From: Septoria linicola
Taxonomy: Eukaryota > Ascomycota > Dothideomycetes > Mycosphaerellales > Mycosphaerellaceae
Assembly (NCBI GenBank): GCA_024114885.1
Contig: CP099423.1
Coordinates: forward strand, 2,542,001 to 2,606,000
Direction of reading: 5' to 3'
Length of the DNA: 64,000 nucleotides
Below the pieces are notes generated by a model. It was not told the origin of the DNA. It ran no database searches and worked only from the letters and a program-made list of their open reading frames with translations. Position 1 is the first letter of the stretch; the number at the start of each line of letters is the position of its first letter. The position numbers and the translations under genes were made by a program. This document shows positions 10,304-19,573 of this stretch, one piece after another.

Positions 10304-10542
10304 GCTGCATTGAGTTTAGCTTGTAATAGAGTCAGGTAAATAACTAAGGGTATGTCGACCTCGTTCTCTACGTGCGCCGGCGTACGCTCTATAGTATCTA
10401 GTCTTTGCTATCTTGGCAGAGTAAGCAGGCGCCGGCGGCGACTACCGAGTGGATACTATACTAGTATCGCGCAGCTAATTAAATCACTGCAGCGGTCGAG
10501 TAAAGCGCAACATCCTCGTTGTCTTTTATATAGCTATTTAGG

Positions 10543-10580
10543 GCATTCAATTCATTCAATCGTTGAATGAATTTGAATGC
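10543..10580. repeat. 17-bp inverted repeat with 3-base loop (hairpin 2)
   Basis: GCATTCAATTCATTCAA, loop TCG, then TTGAATGAATTTGAATGC. The arms pair along their whole length with a single bulge. It is built of ATTCAA words that recur in the flanking 250 bases. Confidence 0.65.
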
Positions 10581-10830
10581 TTCAGACCCTGAATATTATG
10601 AATATTTAAGATTCAATAGGCAAACTACTAGTAGTTAATAGCAAGCGCTAGACAGCACTAGAAGTTAGGTATTACTAAGATTATAGTAGACAGCGCTATA
10701 GAATAAGTTGTTACTACTACGTGCATAGATGATTATTAAGTATTCAGAGTGAATATTGCGATTCAATTTAGCAATTGAATTGAATCTGAATCTAGGTCAT
10801 TAAATGACAATATTCAAGATTCAACTTCTA

Positions 10831-11465
10831 TAAGTATGAGTTCCGACTTCCGAAATTTCGAAGTGCCGTAGCAGCATGTGCTCGGCACTTGCACAATGCA
10901 CATCGATGTCAGTCGAGCGGCGACTGTAGGAATAAGATGACCAGACATGTTCGTGTTTCTGTAATTTAGACGCAGACAGGCTTTGCAACCTTGCTGGAAC
11001 TGGTGGCGAATGTTTAGTAATACAATGTACAGTCCGTGAGATGCATGCAGTGGATGTTGAACCTCTGAGACCTACATCCTGCGCTTGCTCACACTGGGCC
11101 ACAGCTCCAGGCTGTCGGTATCTGACGGTGTCGCTCGACCACATTTGGAATGTAACCTGTACCGATCCTTCCAAAATAAACGCCCATTGGAGGAGTCTTC
11201 ACAGGTTGTTCCCTGCGCAGAAATGAGGTGTCGAGGGGAGAAAGCCAAGCATCCGCATTGAGTGTGGCGACGCGGTGCAGAGAAGTATCTTCCTGGACTT
11301 AAGCTTGAACTCATTTCGGCGGATTCAGAGGTGCGACACATGGCACCAGGAATAGCGAGAATCCGCCGACAGAGTGCTTCTTGATATGAATCGCAAGACC
11401 ATCGTTGTATTGTCAGGCAATTAACCATTGCCACATCATTGCACTGTCTCCAAGCCGGATCCACA
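10831..11465. other. Intergenic, MFS upstream region
   Basis: Normal-composition sequence between the AT-rich relic and the MFS start codon. Small open frames on both strands have no recognisable product. Confidence 0.4.
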
Positions 11466-13061
11466 ATGGACTCAAAGTCTCTTGAACCTGCTACTCAGGC
11501 TCAATCGGACATCGTCGACTGGGATGGTCCCTTGGATCCAGCAAAGCCCACGAATTGGAGCGCTATTCGCAAATGGACAATCGTAGTGACCACAACGCTC
11601 TTAACCTTTGTGGTCTCCTTCTCAAGCAGTGTGTGGTCTGCGGTCATCGAAGAGACGTCAAACGAATTCGAGACGTCAAGTACGGTGATGGTCCTCGGCA
11701 TCACGATCTACGTGTTGGGTGAGTCCGAGTGCGATGCGTCGGTTATCGTTCACGACAGACTGCTGACTTCGCAAGGGTTTGCTGTCGGTCCCTGTGTGTG
11801 GGGACCGGCCTCAGAACTATATGGACGTACACGGCCCATGTGGATAGGAACTGGATGCTTTCTTCTGTTCCAAATTCCTGTCGGTCTAGCACAAGATGCA
11901 TCGACTGTTCTGGTGCTTCGTTTTGCTAGCGGACTTTTCGGCTCTGCACCTCTTGCTATTGTCGCGGGCATGTATGTCGACTTCCTGGGGCCGATCGAGA
12001 GAGGCATTTCAACTGCTGTCTTTAGCACCGGCGTGTATTGTGGACCGGTGCTTGGGCCAATCTTTGGGAATCTTGCAACCAGGTCTTTTGGCTGGAGGTC
12101 CACAGCATGGATCACCATGATTGCGGGTGGGCTTCTTGGCTTGCTGGCTTTCATATGCACGCCCGAAACTTCTGAGCCCATATTGCTGAAGAGGAAAGCT
12201 CGCAAGCTGCGGTTGGCAACTTCGGATTGGAGCTTGCATGCTAAGTCAGAAGAGAATGCAGCAGATCTCCGATACTTCTTGAGAAAGTACTTGACGAAGC
12301 CTATGCGGATGCTGATCCTAGAGCCCATCGTAAGTCATCAATGACACAAAGATAACTCCATGGCTGACTGCGAGCAGCTGATGATCTTCACTGTGTATAT
12401 GAGTCTGGTATACGGAATTCTATACCTTACCCTTACCCTCTATCCCTTCGCTTTCGACCACATGCGAGGGTGGTCGACGACTAAAGCCAGTCTGCCATTT
12501 CTCAGCTTGCTGGTGGGTATACTGCTGGGCTGCCTCATAATCGGTGCCCACAGTTATTTCCACTGCAAGAAGGCATTGGCTGGAAGAGACATGGCGCCCG
12601 AAGATAGGTTACCACCGGTTGTGCTTGGATCGGTAGTACTTACTTCAGGTCTGTTGATGCACGAGAGCATTATTGGGTGTGCCTTCCATACTGAACCAAA
12701 TGTAGGTCTGTTCATGTTTGCCTGGACATCGAGTGCCAATCTCTCAGCGACGCCACAAATCCTTTCTGGAGTACTGATAGGAGCCGGCATCGTGCTCGTG
12801 TTCATGTCAAGCCTGGCATTCATTGTGGAGACATATCTGTTCGACGCCAACAGTGCCCTTGCCATTAACACATTCTTTCGATGCATCACTGCAGCATCTT
12901 TTCCGGTATTCTCGCTAGACATGTTCAAACACCTTGGTGTGGAGTGGTCAGGGAGCATGCTGGCGTTAATGTGTATTGCACTCCTTCCATTTCCAGTGTT
13001 GATGCTGAGGTACGGGCCAGCAGTGAGAAGATGGTCCAAATATGCGCGCTCTGAGAGCTAG
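11466..13061 (+). CDS. MFS transporter, DHA1 drug:H+ antiporter type
   Basis: Three exons (11466-11718, 11776-12329, 12378-13061) give 496 residues. Introns are 57 nt and 48 nt with GTGAGT/GCAAG and GTAAGT/GAGCAG ends. The first intron is a multiple of three without a stop, so it reads as coding unless spliced; splicing restores the family motif YVLGFAVGPCVWGP. Family signs are the N-terminal DWDGPLDPANPxNW-like segment (here DWDGPLDPAKPTNW), the motif-A equivalent ASELYGRTRP, motif C GVYCGPVLGPIFGN, and a cytoplasmic loop then LTKPMRMLILEPI before the second six-helix half. About twelve membrane segments are expected. Such proteins export toxic compounds or secondary metabolites at the plasma membrane; substrate unknown. 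The start CACAATGG was preferred over an upstream in-frame ATG. Confidence 0.9.
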
Positions 13062-14581
13062 ACGCCTGTCAAAGGAAGAGACCTTCCAGGGGTTGCCGGC
13101 CTCGCACATGGCGTGGTCTCGAGCATCTACTAGATTCGTGTAGCTGCAACCTATGGTCAGCGCTTTCATACTTCACATCTCCAGCTACCAGACTTTGAGC
13201 AGCCAGCCATCCATTTCCCAGCTGCCTAATCGCAGAGCGTCCTGCATGGTGAGGTGACGTCGACGGCAAATTCGTCTGGTCTGTGGTCACACGCGATGAT
13301 TTTACGGAAGACCGACCGATCCAGAACAGATGGAGGACTTTTCACCGTGGAAACATCAATCATCGCGCGAGCTCTTCCACCTTGGCCATAAACATACCAC
13401 TCTGTAGGTCTGCAGCAAATGATCGCCAATCTGGAATAGAGTTTTGGACATGCCATACTCAGCTGCAGGACAAGACGGAGAAAGCACCGCTTGGCATCAC
13501 GCAAACATGCTCATGCAAGCTTAGTTGGTTCTTCGATAGCGTAACGGAGCTTGAGAGAGCAAGTCAGTATAACTAACTAGGGCTTCTCTTGTCCTGTACT
13601 TGCTGCTTCATGCTATCCTCGACATCAGTGTAGTCGCTCGTGGTCGGCTCGCCGCTGTGCAAGTCCTGGTGATTGGCCAACCACTATTCCCGCACTCCAG
13701 TCTCAATGGGAACGCCTCTCTCTGGCTAGATGCAGGAGTGCATGCATGGACGAAATGAGCCGACTGGCGATTGTACCGTCCTGAGGTCGAGAATACGACG
13801 ACTGGCGAACAGCATCGTGCTACATTCCGTTCTCCTCAAATCTACTTCCTGCAAATCCTTACGTCGAACATTCCAGCTTATCGCCATGGGATGCTGAGAG
13901 TCTGCAATGAATGGCTGTCGTATCGCAAGGTGCCGCCCGCTACTGCACAGAGTTGCTTTCCTCCACTCTTCGTCCAGGGAGGAGGCACGCGATATCAGCT
14001 GCCTTTTTGGGTTAGAGCCCCGCCTGCCCACTGGCACACCCAAGATGAGGTAGACAAGTGGATTCAAGTTATCGCGGTGCTCGACTTCACGTCTCCAACG
14101 TGATTGCAACAGGTTTTGATCTCATGCAGAGATCCTGGTAGGAAAATCTGGTGATTGCCACTGACAGGCTTCGCAGAAGACAAGACATCAAAGCTGCATT
14201 TCTCCAAAGTGTAGATCACTGGCTGGGAGAGTTCCCCATTGGCACGCTGCCAAGTCGGCTTGAGGAGTACCAAGCCTGAGAACAGCAAATGAGGTGACAC
14301 AGTCACTCCTGCATCCAAGACTTAACCAAGCACGCCGCCACAGCTTGTTTCTCATCTCGACCACGACACTACTTGGTTCCTCGGACCCTCCTTTGATAGG
14401 AAGGTATCATTGCATGAAGATCGATTGTGGTGGAGACCGTGTCGCGTGCTGCGCGGGACATAGCAAGCATGGCTCTCGCAGATCTTGTACCTCCGCTGGT
14501 AGTGGAGTTTGATATAAGAGCCATCGCAGGAGCTCCAGCTTGCTTGTGTGATAGCCACATGTAACTTCACGGAGTGCAAAC
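13062..14581. other. Intergenic, no supported gene
   Basis: About 1.5 kb. Overlapping open frames of 110-127 codons occur on both strands near 13726-14109 but show no domain, signal peptide or splice logic. The last 100 bases are the promoter and leader of the secreted protein that starts at 14582. Confidence 0.4.
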
Positions 14582-16451
14582 ATGAGATACTCTACATTGG
14601 CGGCAGCATTGCTGCCTCTCGCTTCGGCAGAGCTCTACACCAAAGAGGAATACCGCTCTGGTGCAGTCATGGCTGCAATGATGGAAGCCAAAGAGGTATC
14701 AAAGAGCTTCAATCGTTGTCTTCCATCTCATACTGACTAAGACAGTCTGCTTGGGCCTTCCACAGGGCGGCGGGTGCTTACAAGAGCGAAAGATTCAATG
14801 GGTTCGACAAGAAGAAAAAGGGCGATCGCATTCGATGCGTGAACGGCAAAGCAGAAGCTGTCGTTGGCGACGTGAATCAGACTTACTCATGCAACAACAT
14901 CGACATGTACGACTTCAAGACGCATGCCGAGCTTGGCAGCAACGGTGGTGAGGGCTCCGGTTCCTGGGGGGTCACAATTCAAGGCCGGGAGTTCATTGCT
15001 ATTGGGCAGACCGATGGCGCTGCATTTGCCGAAGTCACCAAGCAAGGCAAGCTTGTCTACCTCGGACGACTGCCGCAACAATCAACACCGGTCATCTGGC
15101 GAGAGATCAAGGCGAATGGCCCCTACATGATCATTGGCTCTGAAGCTGTAGGACACGGCATTCAGATATTCGATGTCGGTTGAACGATCAGGAAAATGGA
15201 GGCGTATGCTGATATGCGTGTAGATGCGCAAGCTCCTCAAGGTGGACCCTAAGAAGCCAAAGGTCTTCAGCACACTCACAGATATCAGCCTGTTCAATGG
15301 TCAGTGTTCTGCTTTCACACCTGGTAAAGACGCAACAGCTGATTAGTCTTCTAGATGCTGTGGGCATGCCTCTGGGAAGGTCGCACAACGTTGTGGTCAA
15401 CGAAGAGAAGAATTATGCCGTTGCAGTAGGCACTACTCCACGAAACGCCACTTGTGCTTCGGGCCTAGTCTTCATCAACCTGGATGATCCAGCGAAGCCA
15501 TATTCACCTGGATGCAGTCCTCAAGATGGCTATGTTCATGATGCGCAGTGCATTGTGGTAAGCGATGACTTCTTTTCGCATGTAGCCATCTGAGTACTGA
15601 CTTTGTGTTAGTATCGTGGACCAGACAAGAAGTACAATGGCAAGGACATCTGCTATGGCTACAACGAGGTAGGCTGTCTCCCACATATGAACACAGATTA
15701 CAAGACACTAACTCTGGCCAGGACACCTTGACCATCTACGATGTGAGCAACAAGAAGGGCGTAACTGCTGGCAAAGTCATCTCTCGCACGCCATATCGTG
15801 GTGCTACATACAGTCATCAAGGCTGGATCATCGACCCGATGTGGCAGACTCATCTCGTGCTTGACGACGAGCTTGACGAGGGCGAGATCGATCCTGCGCG
15901 GGTCAACCCAGAGAGCCCGGCGAAGGATGGATTTCCAGTCACCTACATCTTCGACATCACGAACCTGGAGAAGCCAGTCAACACTGGATTCTACAAGTCC
16001 AGCACAAGATCGGTCGACCACAACCAGTTCATCGTGAGTGGATGTCGCAGCTGTTGATCCGAGCATTTGCTAACTGTGTTTCCAGCACGACGGTCTCGCA
16101 TATCAATCAAACTACCAAGCTGGTCTGCGCGTGCTTGATGTTAGCAGCATCCCTAAAGATCCTTCAGGGAAGAGTGTTCGTGAAATCGCTCACTTCGACA
16201 CCTATCCACAGGACGACAGTCAGCCAGGTGGCGGTGTCGCAGATTGGTCTTTCGGTACATGGAGTCACTACACTTTCCCAAGTGGCTTCATTGTGATCAA
16301 TACGATTGACAGGTAAGAAGAGCTGATCTCCGGTCTGTCTTGTGAAGTCACTAACGAAATATCCTTCTGCAGAGGTCCATTCGTCGTCAAGCTGAACGCT
16401 TTCCGCAAGAGAGGTTTTGGTAGCGAATATGTGAAGCGGTCTGTATCATAG
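14582..16451 (+). CDS. Secreted choice-of-anchor-B / LVIVD-repeat beta-propeller protein
   Basis: Eight exons: 14582-14695, 14746-15174, 15224-15299, 15355-15557, 15612-15668, 15722-16033, 16086-16312 and 16373-16451, giving 498 residues. Every junction keeps the frame; introns are 49-60 nt, the first with a perfect CTGACTAA branch site. The donor of the second intron (GTCGGT) is unusual. A signal peptide (about 1-16, MRYSTLAAALLPLASA) is present. The body follows the choice-of-anchor-B family order: SWGVTIQGREFIAIGQTDG, YLGRLP, IWREIKANGPYMIIGSEAVGHG, GRSHNVVVNEEKNYAVAVG, DGYVHDAQCIVYRGPD, DTLTIYDVSNK, YSHQGWIID, LDDELDEGE, DHNQFI and WSFGTWSHYTFPSGFIVIN. The family forms secreted propeller-like proteins of unknown function. 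The neighbour at 16610 is a small secreted protein on the same strand. Confidence 0.88.
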
Positions 16452-16609
16452 GCGTGACGCGAGGGCCTCAAAAGGGTACAGAAGATGACCATCTGAGTCG
16501 ATCCGAACTTCGTGACTATAATAGCAGTGGCCTGCGCACTCCATCCTGTCTTCATTTCCTATGATTCACTGACCCACTGAGTCCGCAGAAGCAAGCACAA
16601 CACACCACC

Positions 16610-16842
16610 ATGCAGCTTTCCACACTTATCACGGCCCTTCTCGCCCTCGTTGGCCTTACCGTCGCTGGTACGTCGTTCGTACTCCTGAGTACTAAGACAT
16701 GTACTGACCGTCTCGTCAAGAACTTGGCTGCGATTCAAGCTACTGCAGATGCGTTGAAACGCCTCGTGCCAACAAAGCCTGGTGTTTTGATACCCATTGC
16801 TCGAACGCCTTTCCACCCGGCAGCACTGTGCCGAGCTGCTAG
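16610..16842 (+). CDS. Small secreted six-cysteine protein, 59 residues
   Basis: Two exons, 16610-16667 and 16721-16842, with a 53-nt intron (GTACGT ... TACTGACC ... GTCAAG). Without splicing the frame is a longer, cysteine-poor read; with splicing it encodes a hydrophobic signal peptide (residues 1-19, ending LTVA) and a 40-residue mature chain with cysteines at 23, 28, 30, 41, 46 and 59, the last being the final residue. An even cysteine number, small size and the spliced signal peptide/mature boundary are hallmarks of fungal secreted effector-like or antimicrobial-type proteins. I recognise no named family. Start context is ACCACCATGC. The gene lies 160 bp after a secreted propeller protein on the same strand. 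Confidence 0.7.
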
Positions 16843-17651
16843 AGTCTAATGTTGGAGTGAGAGGCATGAGTGACGGCAGCGCCATTGGACCTGAATCTCT
16901 GACGTCTCAATATCGATCGTTCGATCTTGAGGAAGGACAAACTCCATGTATCGATCATATACACACTCACATCAACGAGCATGCAAACGCAGTGGAAGAG
17001 GTCGGAGCGTCTTTGGCACTTCAATGGCTCGTGATAATCTTCTAGTAAGCCCATTTATGTGTACATCACGTCGTTCAATGCCTTTCGCCGCGACATCACA
17101 TTCGTATTCCATGCTTACCTGAGAGCTGAAGCTTCTGCGGTAACTCGTGTAAGCGAGCACTAGCTCAACTCACGGAGCAAACGCGGCCAAAGAAGCCATC
17201 GATCCCACGTGCGGGTTCTAGCCAGGACATGACTTGCTACTCAACTATTGAATCACTTGCAGGCGTAAACTCGGCCGTGGTAGGAATGGTGCTCATCAGA
17301 TGGAGAGCCACTTCCGTTGGGGCGGAGATATGCCATGTGCTGGAGGGTACTTGACCTCTTGTGGTAGCGGAAGTGGCAAAATCTTGCACGTTGCAGGACT
17401 TGTGGTAGTCGCCGATTTTGGTGAAGGGGATGAAACCAGAATGTTAGGATATAGAACCGTGAGGTTGCTTGGAAAGGAGGAAAGTGAATGGATCGTGGTT
17501 GGGCTAGGAAAATTGATAGGGCGCAAGCCCAATTTGAACGTCAAATATTGACGTTCTACAAAATGATTCACTTCGAACGCCAAGACCTCGCTACAACATC
17601 ACCAAACACCAAAACAACAACGTTCTATGCTTTAGAGACGCAAAACTTTTG
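16843..17651. other. Intergenic, no protein gene seen
   Basis: Open frames of up to 95 codons on both strands near 17296-17583 lack any recognisable feature. The region contains a short perfect hairpin (17536-17556) and, at its end, the T4 run that terminates the leftward tRNA gene. Confidence 0.4.
17536..17556. repeat. Perfect 9-bp inverted repeat containing TGACGT/ACGTCA
   Basis: GAACGTCAA, loop ATA, TTGACGTTC. The arms contain the ACGTCA/TGACGT half-site used by bZIP (CREB/ATF-type) factors. It lies about 95 bp downstream of the tRNA 3' end; function unknown. Confidence 0.4.
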
Positions 17652-17687
17652 TCTCCCGACGCGGGATCGAACCGCGGGCCTCAAGAT

Positions 17688-17702
17688 GACAGGTCATGTC
17701 CA
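17688..17702 (-). other. Canonical 15-nt tRNA intron after position 37
   Basis: TGGACATGACCTGTC lies one base 3' of the anticodon, the standard site for eukaryotic nuclear tRNA introns; tRNA-Tyr(GUA) almost always carries one. Confidence 0.85.
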
Positions 17703-17715
17703 TTACAGTCTTGCG

Positions 17716-17769
17716 CTGTGACATGCGTTAGCGTGGGTTTCGGGTCGAAGTGAAGAAGGTCGAATCTAC
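17716..17769 (-). other. 54-nt spliceosomal-intron-like insertion in tRNA-Tyr D-stem
   Basis: The insertion begins GTAGAT, contains GCTAACG (a good fungal branch-site sequence) and ends CACAG, with about 12 bases from branch adenosine to the 3' AG. Its length and signals match mRNA introns in this window. It lies after the third base of the D-stem 3' strand; exact GT-AG removal joins GAG to CGCAAGA and restores the stem GCTC/GAGC. The boundaries are ambiguous by only two bases (AG direct repeat), and one of the three equivalent placements is the GT-AG one. It does not lie at 37/38, where tRNA endonuclease cuts. Confidence 0.75.
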
Positions 17770-17793
17770 CTCTTCCAGCTGAGCTATCGAGAG

Positions 17794-19177
17794 CATACAA
17801 CGCTAGGCGCTGTGATAGCCACAGATGAGTAAGCAGAATTTGGAGCTGTAAATGATTTCCAGAACGATGCTGCATATTATCCTGAGGTGTGCGGCATGGG
17901 ACTGGAGGCAGGTGTTCACATGAAGCCAGCAATTCGTCCTTCTCGGTAGTCGACTTTCAACAGTCTCTTGGGAAGTCAGACACATCTCTGCACGATATGC
18001 TAGTCCTCTAGGCGTGGTCAGTCTTGAGAAGTTCTTGGAGCTCATACTTATTCAATCTCTTGCTTGCAACTACGCAGACCCATCGTGTTCGACCTTTGGA
18101 ACAGCTCGGATGCTGTTTTGGCACATATATGAGCGTTCGTTAGCCTTGCAGGTTGCGCATGGCAATCGTTGGAGGCCCAGTCTTGATTTGGAATGACTGG
18201 AGATTCGTCGCCGAGATCAGCTTGTCCGGTCTCCGATAGAGCTCTCGTCCCAAGGCTGTTCAGGTTGAAGCCAGCAACACTCTGCCTCAAGCCACGGACC
18301 GCAGGGAATGTTAATGTTAAGTGTTAGAGTAGTGATGCATTATTGCAAAGGTCCGCGTGGCAAGAGAAGCTGCACAGCTGTGGCCGTTCTGCGCTAGGAA
18401 CTTAGCTCGACATCACTTCCACGATTATGACTATCCTGATCATATCCTCATGGTCATTAACAGGGCGTCGATCGTAACCACGGTGACAGCGATCATAGGG
18501 GAGGCGTTCATTTGGTATAGCAATGCAGTCCCGACAATGATTGGGACATGTGCGGCATGCCACGGAGAATGGGAGGATCGTAGACCAAGGCTACAGTCAA
18601 CTAACATGCTACCCTATCAACTCTGCTACTTCCCAATGTCGCAGGTAGCAGATCACCGAGCTTGTGCAGTCTGGGGACATGGTCGGTGACGATCGACAAG
18701 CACTCCCGTTGACACTCTTAGACAATCAGCCCGTCATGCTGGACTAAGGTAATGCGTGAATGGACGACTTAGCTTGTGCACCACTTCATGCCATCTTGCT
18801 CGTATTCAATGGGGATGAGTAGACGCGGAATTAGTGGGGTTCAACATGATAAATGAGGGTCAAGACAATGTGAGAAACTGGTTGCTGGACTATGTCTTCA
18901 TGGGTATCGACTTCCGTCCTCTGATGCACGCTCCATACTGTGACCCCCTGCTACTCTGTGCTGTGAGTCCCATCACTGATACAAATGCACTGTTGTCTCT
19001 GGTTCCTGATTGTCTGTTTCTCATGCCTCATGCATTGCTTCTGGAGCTACGCCACGTGATGCTGAGGAAGTGAATGGGTTGGGCTGAAAGTATTGTCAGC
19101 GAGGCTGCGCACATTTCTGAATGTCCAAGAGGAACACTTACACAGCTGGTTGATGTAGACATTTCATGGTCCCACCT
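17794..19177. other. Intergenic, no supported gene
   Basis: About 1.4 kb. Scattered open frames below 110 codons on both strands have no domain or signal peptide. It holds the 5' flank of the tRNA gene and the 3' flank of the GPI-type gene. Confidence 0.4.
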
Positions 19178-19573
19178 TTACAAAGCAGCGAGCATGGCGA
19201 TGACACCAGCGGCCAGCATTGGAGCAGCAGTCTGGGCGGCACCGGCGTCAGAGGTCGCAGACTCTGCCGAAGACGAAGCGGCCGAGGCGAGGGATGAGGT
19301 CTGAGATGCGACTTCTGAGGAGATGCTCTCCTGGGCAGAGTTGGCGGAGGAGGTGAGGGCGTCAATCGAGCTCTGAGCCGACGCGGAGATCTCGGCGGTG
19401 CTGGCAGAGGCGGTGGCAGAGGAGCTGATCTCGCTGGCAACGCTGGTAGCGCTCTCAGCGGCCTCAGTGGCGAGCGAGGTAGCTGCGTCGATGGCGGAGG
19501 TGGCAGCCTCAGTTGCGTCCTGGGCGGAGACGAGGAGGGCCGGGAGGGCAGCGAGGATGTACTTGAACTGCAT
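19178..19573 (-). CDS. Small GPI-anchored Ala/Ser-rich surface protein
   Basis: Intronless, 131 residues from the ATG at 19573; the open frame extends upstream but has no secretory features there. A signal peptide (about 1-17, MQFKYILAALPALLVSA) is followed by roughly 90 residues made almost only of Ala, Ser, Thr, Glu, Asp, Val and Ile without Pro, aromatic or Cys. A small-residue site (SDAGAAQ) and a hydrophobic tail (PMLAAGVIAMLAAL) then form a GPI-attachment signal. The spacing of hydrophobics (for example AIDAATSLATEAAESATSVASEI) suggests long amphipathic helices. A role at the cell wall or plasma membrane is inferred. Minus-strand leader sequence is rich in CAACC. Confidence 0.75.
   Translation of the reverse strand: MQFKYILAALPALLVSAQDATEAATSAIDAATSLATEAAESATSVASEISSSATASASTAEISASAQSSIDALTSSANSAQESISSEVASQTSSLASAASSSAESATSDAGAAQTAAPMLAAGVIAMLAAL

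Larger units (their letters stand above)
10240..10830. repeat. AT-rich transposon-like relic with nested inverted repeats
   Basis: Composition shifts sharply from the surrounding roughly 50 percent GC to AT-rich sequence full of CTAGTA, TTAGTTA and ATTCAA/TTGAAT words. Two strong inverted repeats are visible: 10242-10260 with 10285-10303 (17 of 19 pairing) and 10543-10559 with 10563-10580 (one mismatch or bulge). A third, shorter one (GATTCAATTT / AATTGAATC) lies near 10761-10790. No transposase frame survives. The pattern suggests a decayed DNA transposon or MITE, possibly altered by repeat-induced point mutation; family assignment would need a repeat-library search. Confidence 0.55.
17652..17793 (-). 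tRNA. tRNA-Tyr(GTA): tRNA-Tyr (anticodon GUA) with two interruptions
   Basis: Read on the minus strand from 17793. The acceptor stem CTCTCGA pairs with TCGGGAG (17659-17653), followed by discriminator A at 17652. TA is followed by D-arm GCTC-AGCTGGAA-GAG(C); the anticodon arm is CAAGA-CTGTAA/A-TCTTG with anticodon GTA at 17706-17704; the variable loop is AGGCC; the T-arm is CGCGG-TTCGATC-CCGCG. Box A (TAGCTCAGCTGG) and box B (GGTTCGATCCC) are intact, and a T4 terminator follows at 17645-17642. Two segments interrupt the 73-nt mature tRNA. One is the usual 15-nt intron after position 37 (17702-17688). The other is a 54-nt insertion inside the 3' strand of the D-stem (17769-17716). With both removed, all stems pair perfectly apart from one G-U. 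Whether the product is functional depends on removal of the second insert. Confidence 0.85.

Noticed and set aside
13726..14109. Overlapping 110- and 127-codon frames on opposite strands
   Set aside because: Mutual shadows with no recognisable feature on either strand.
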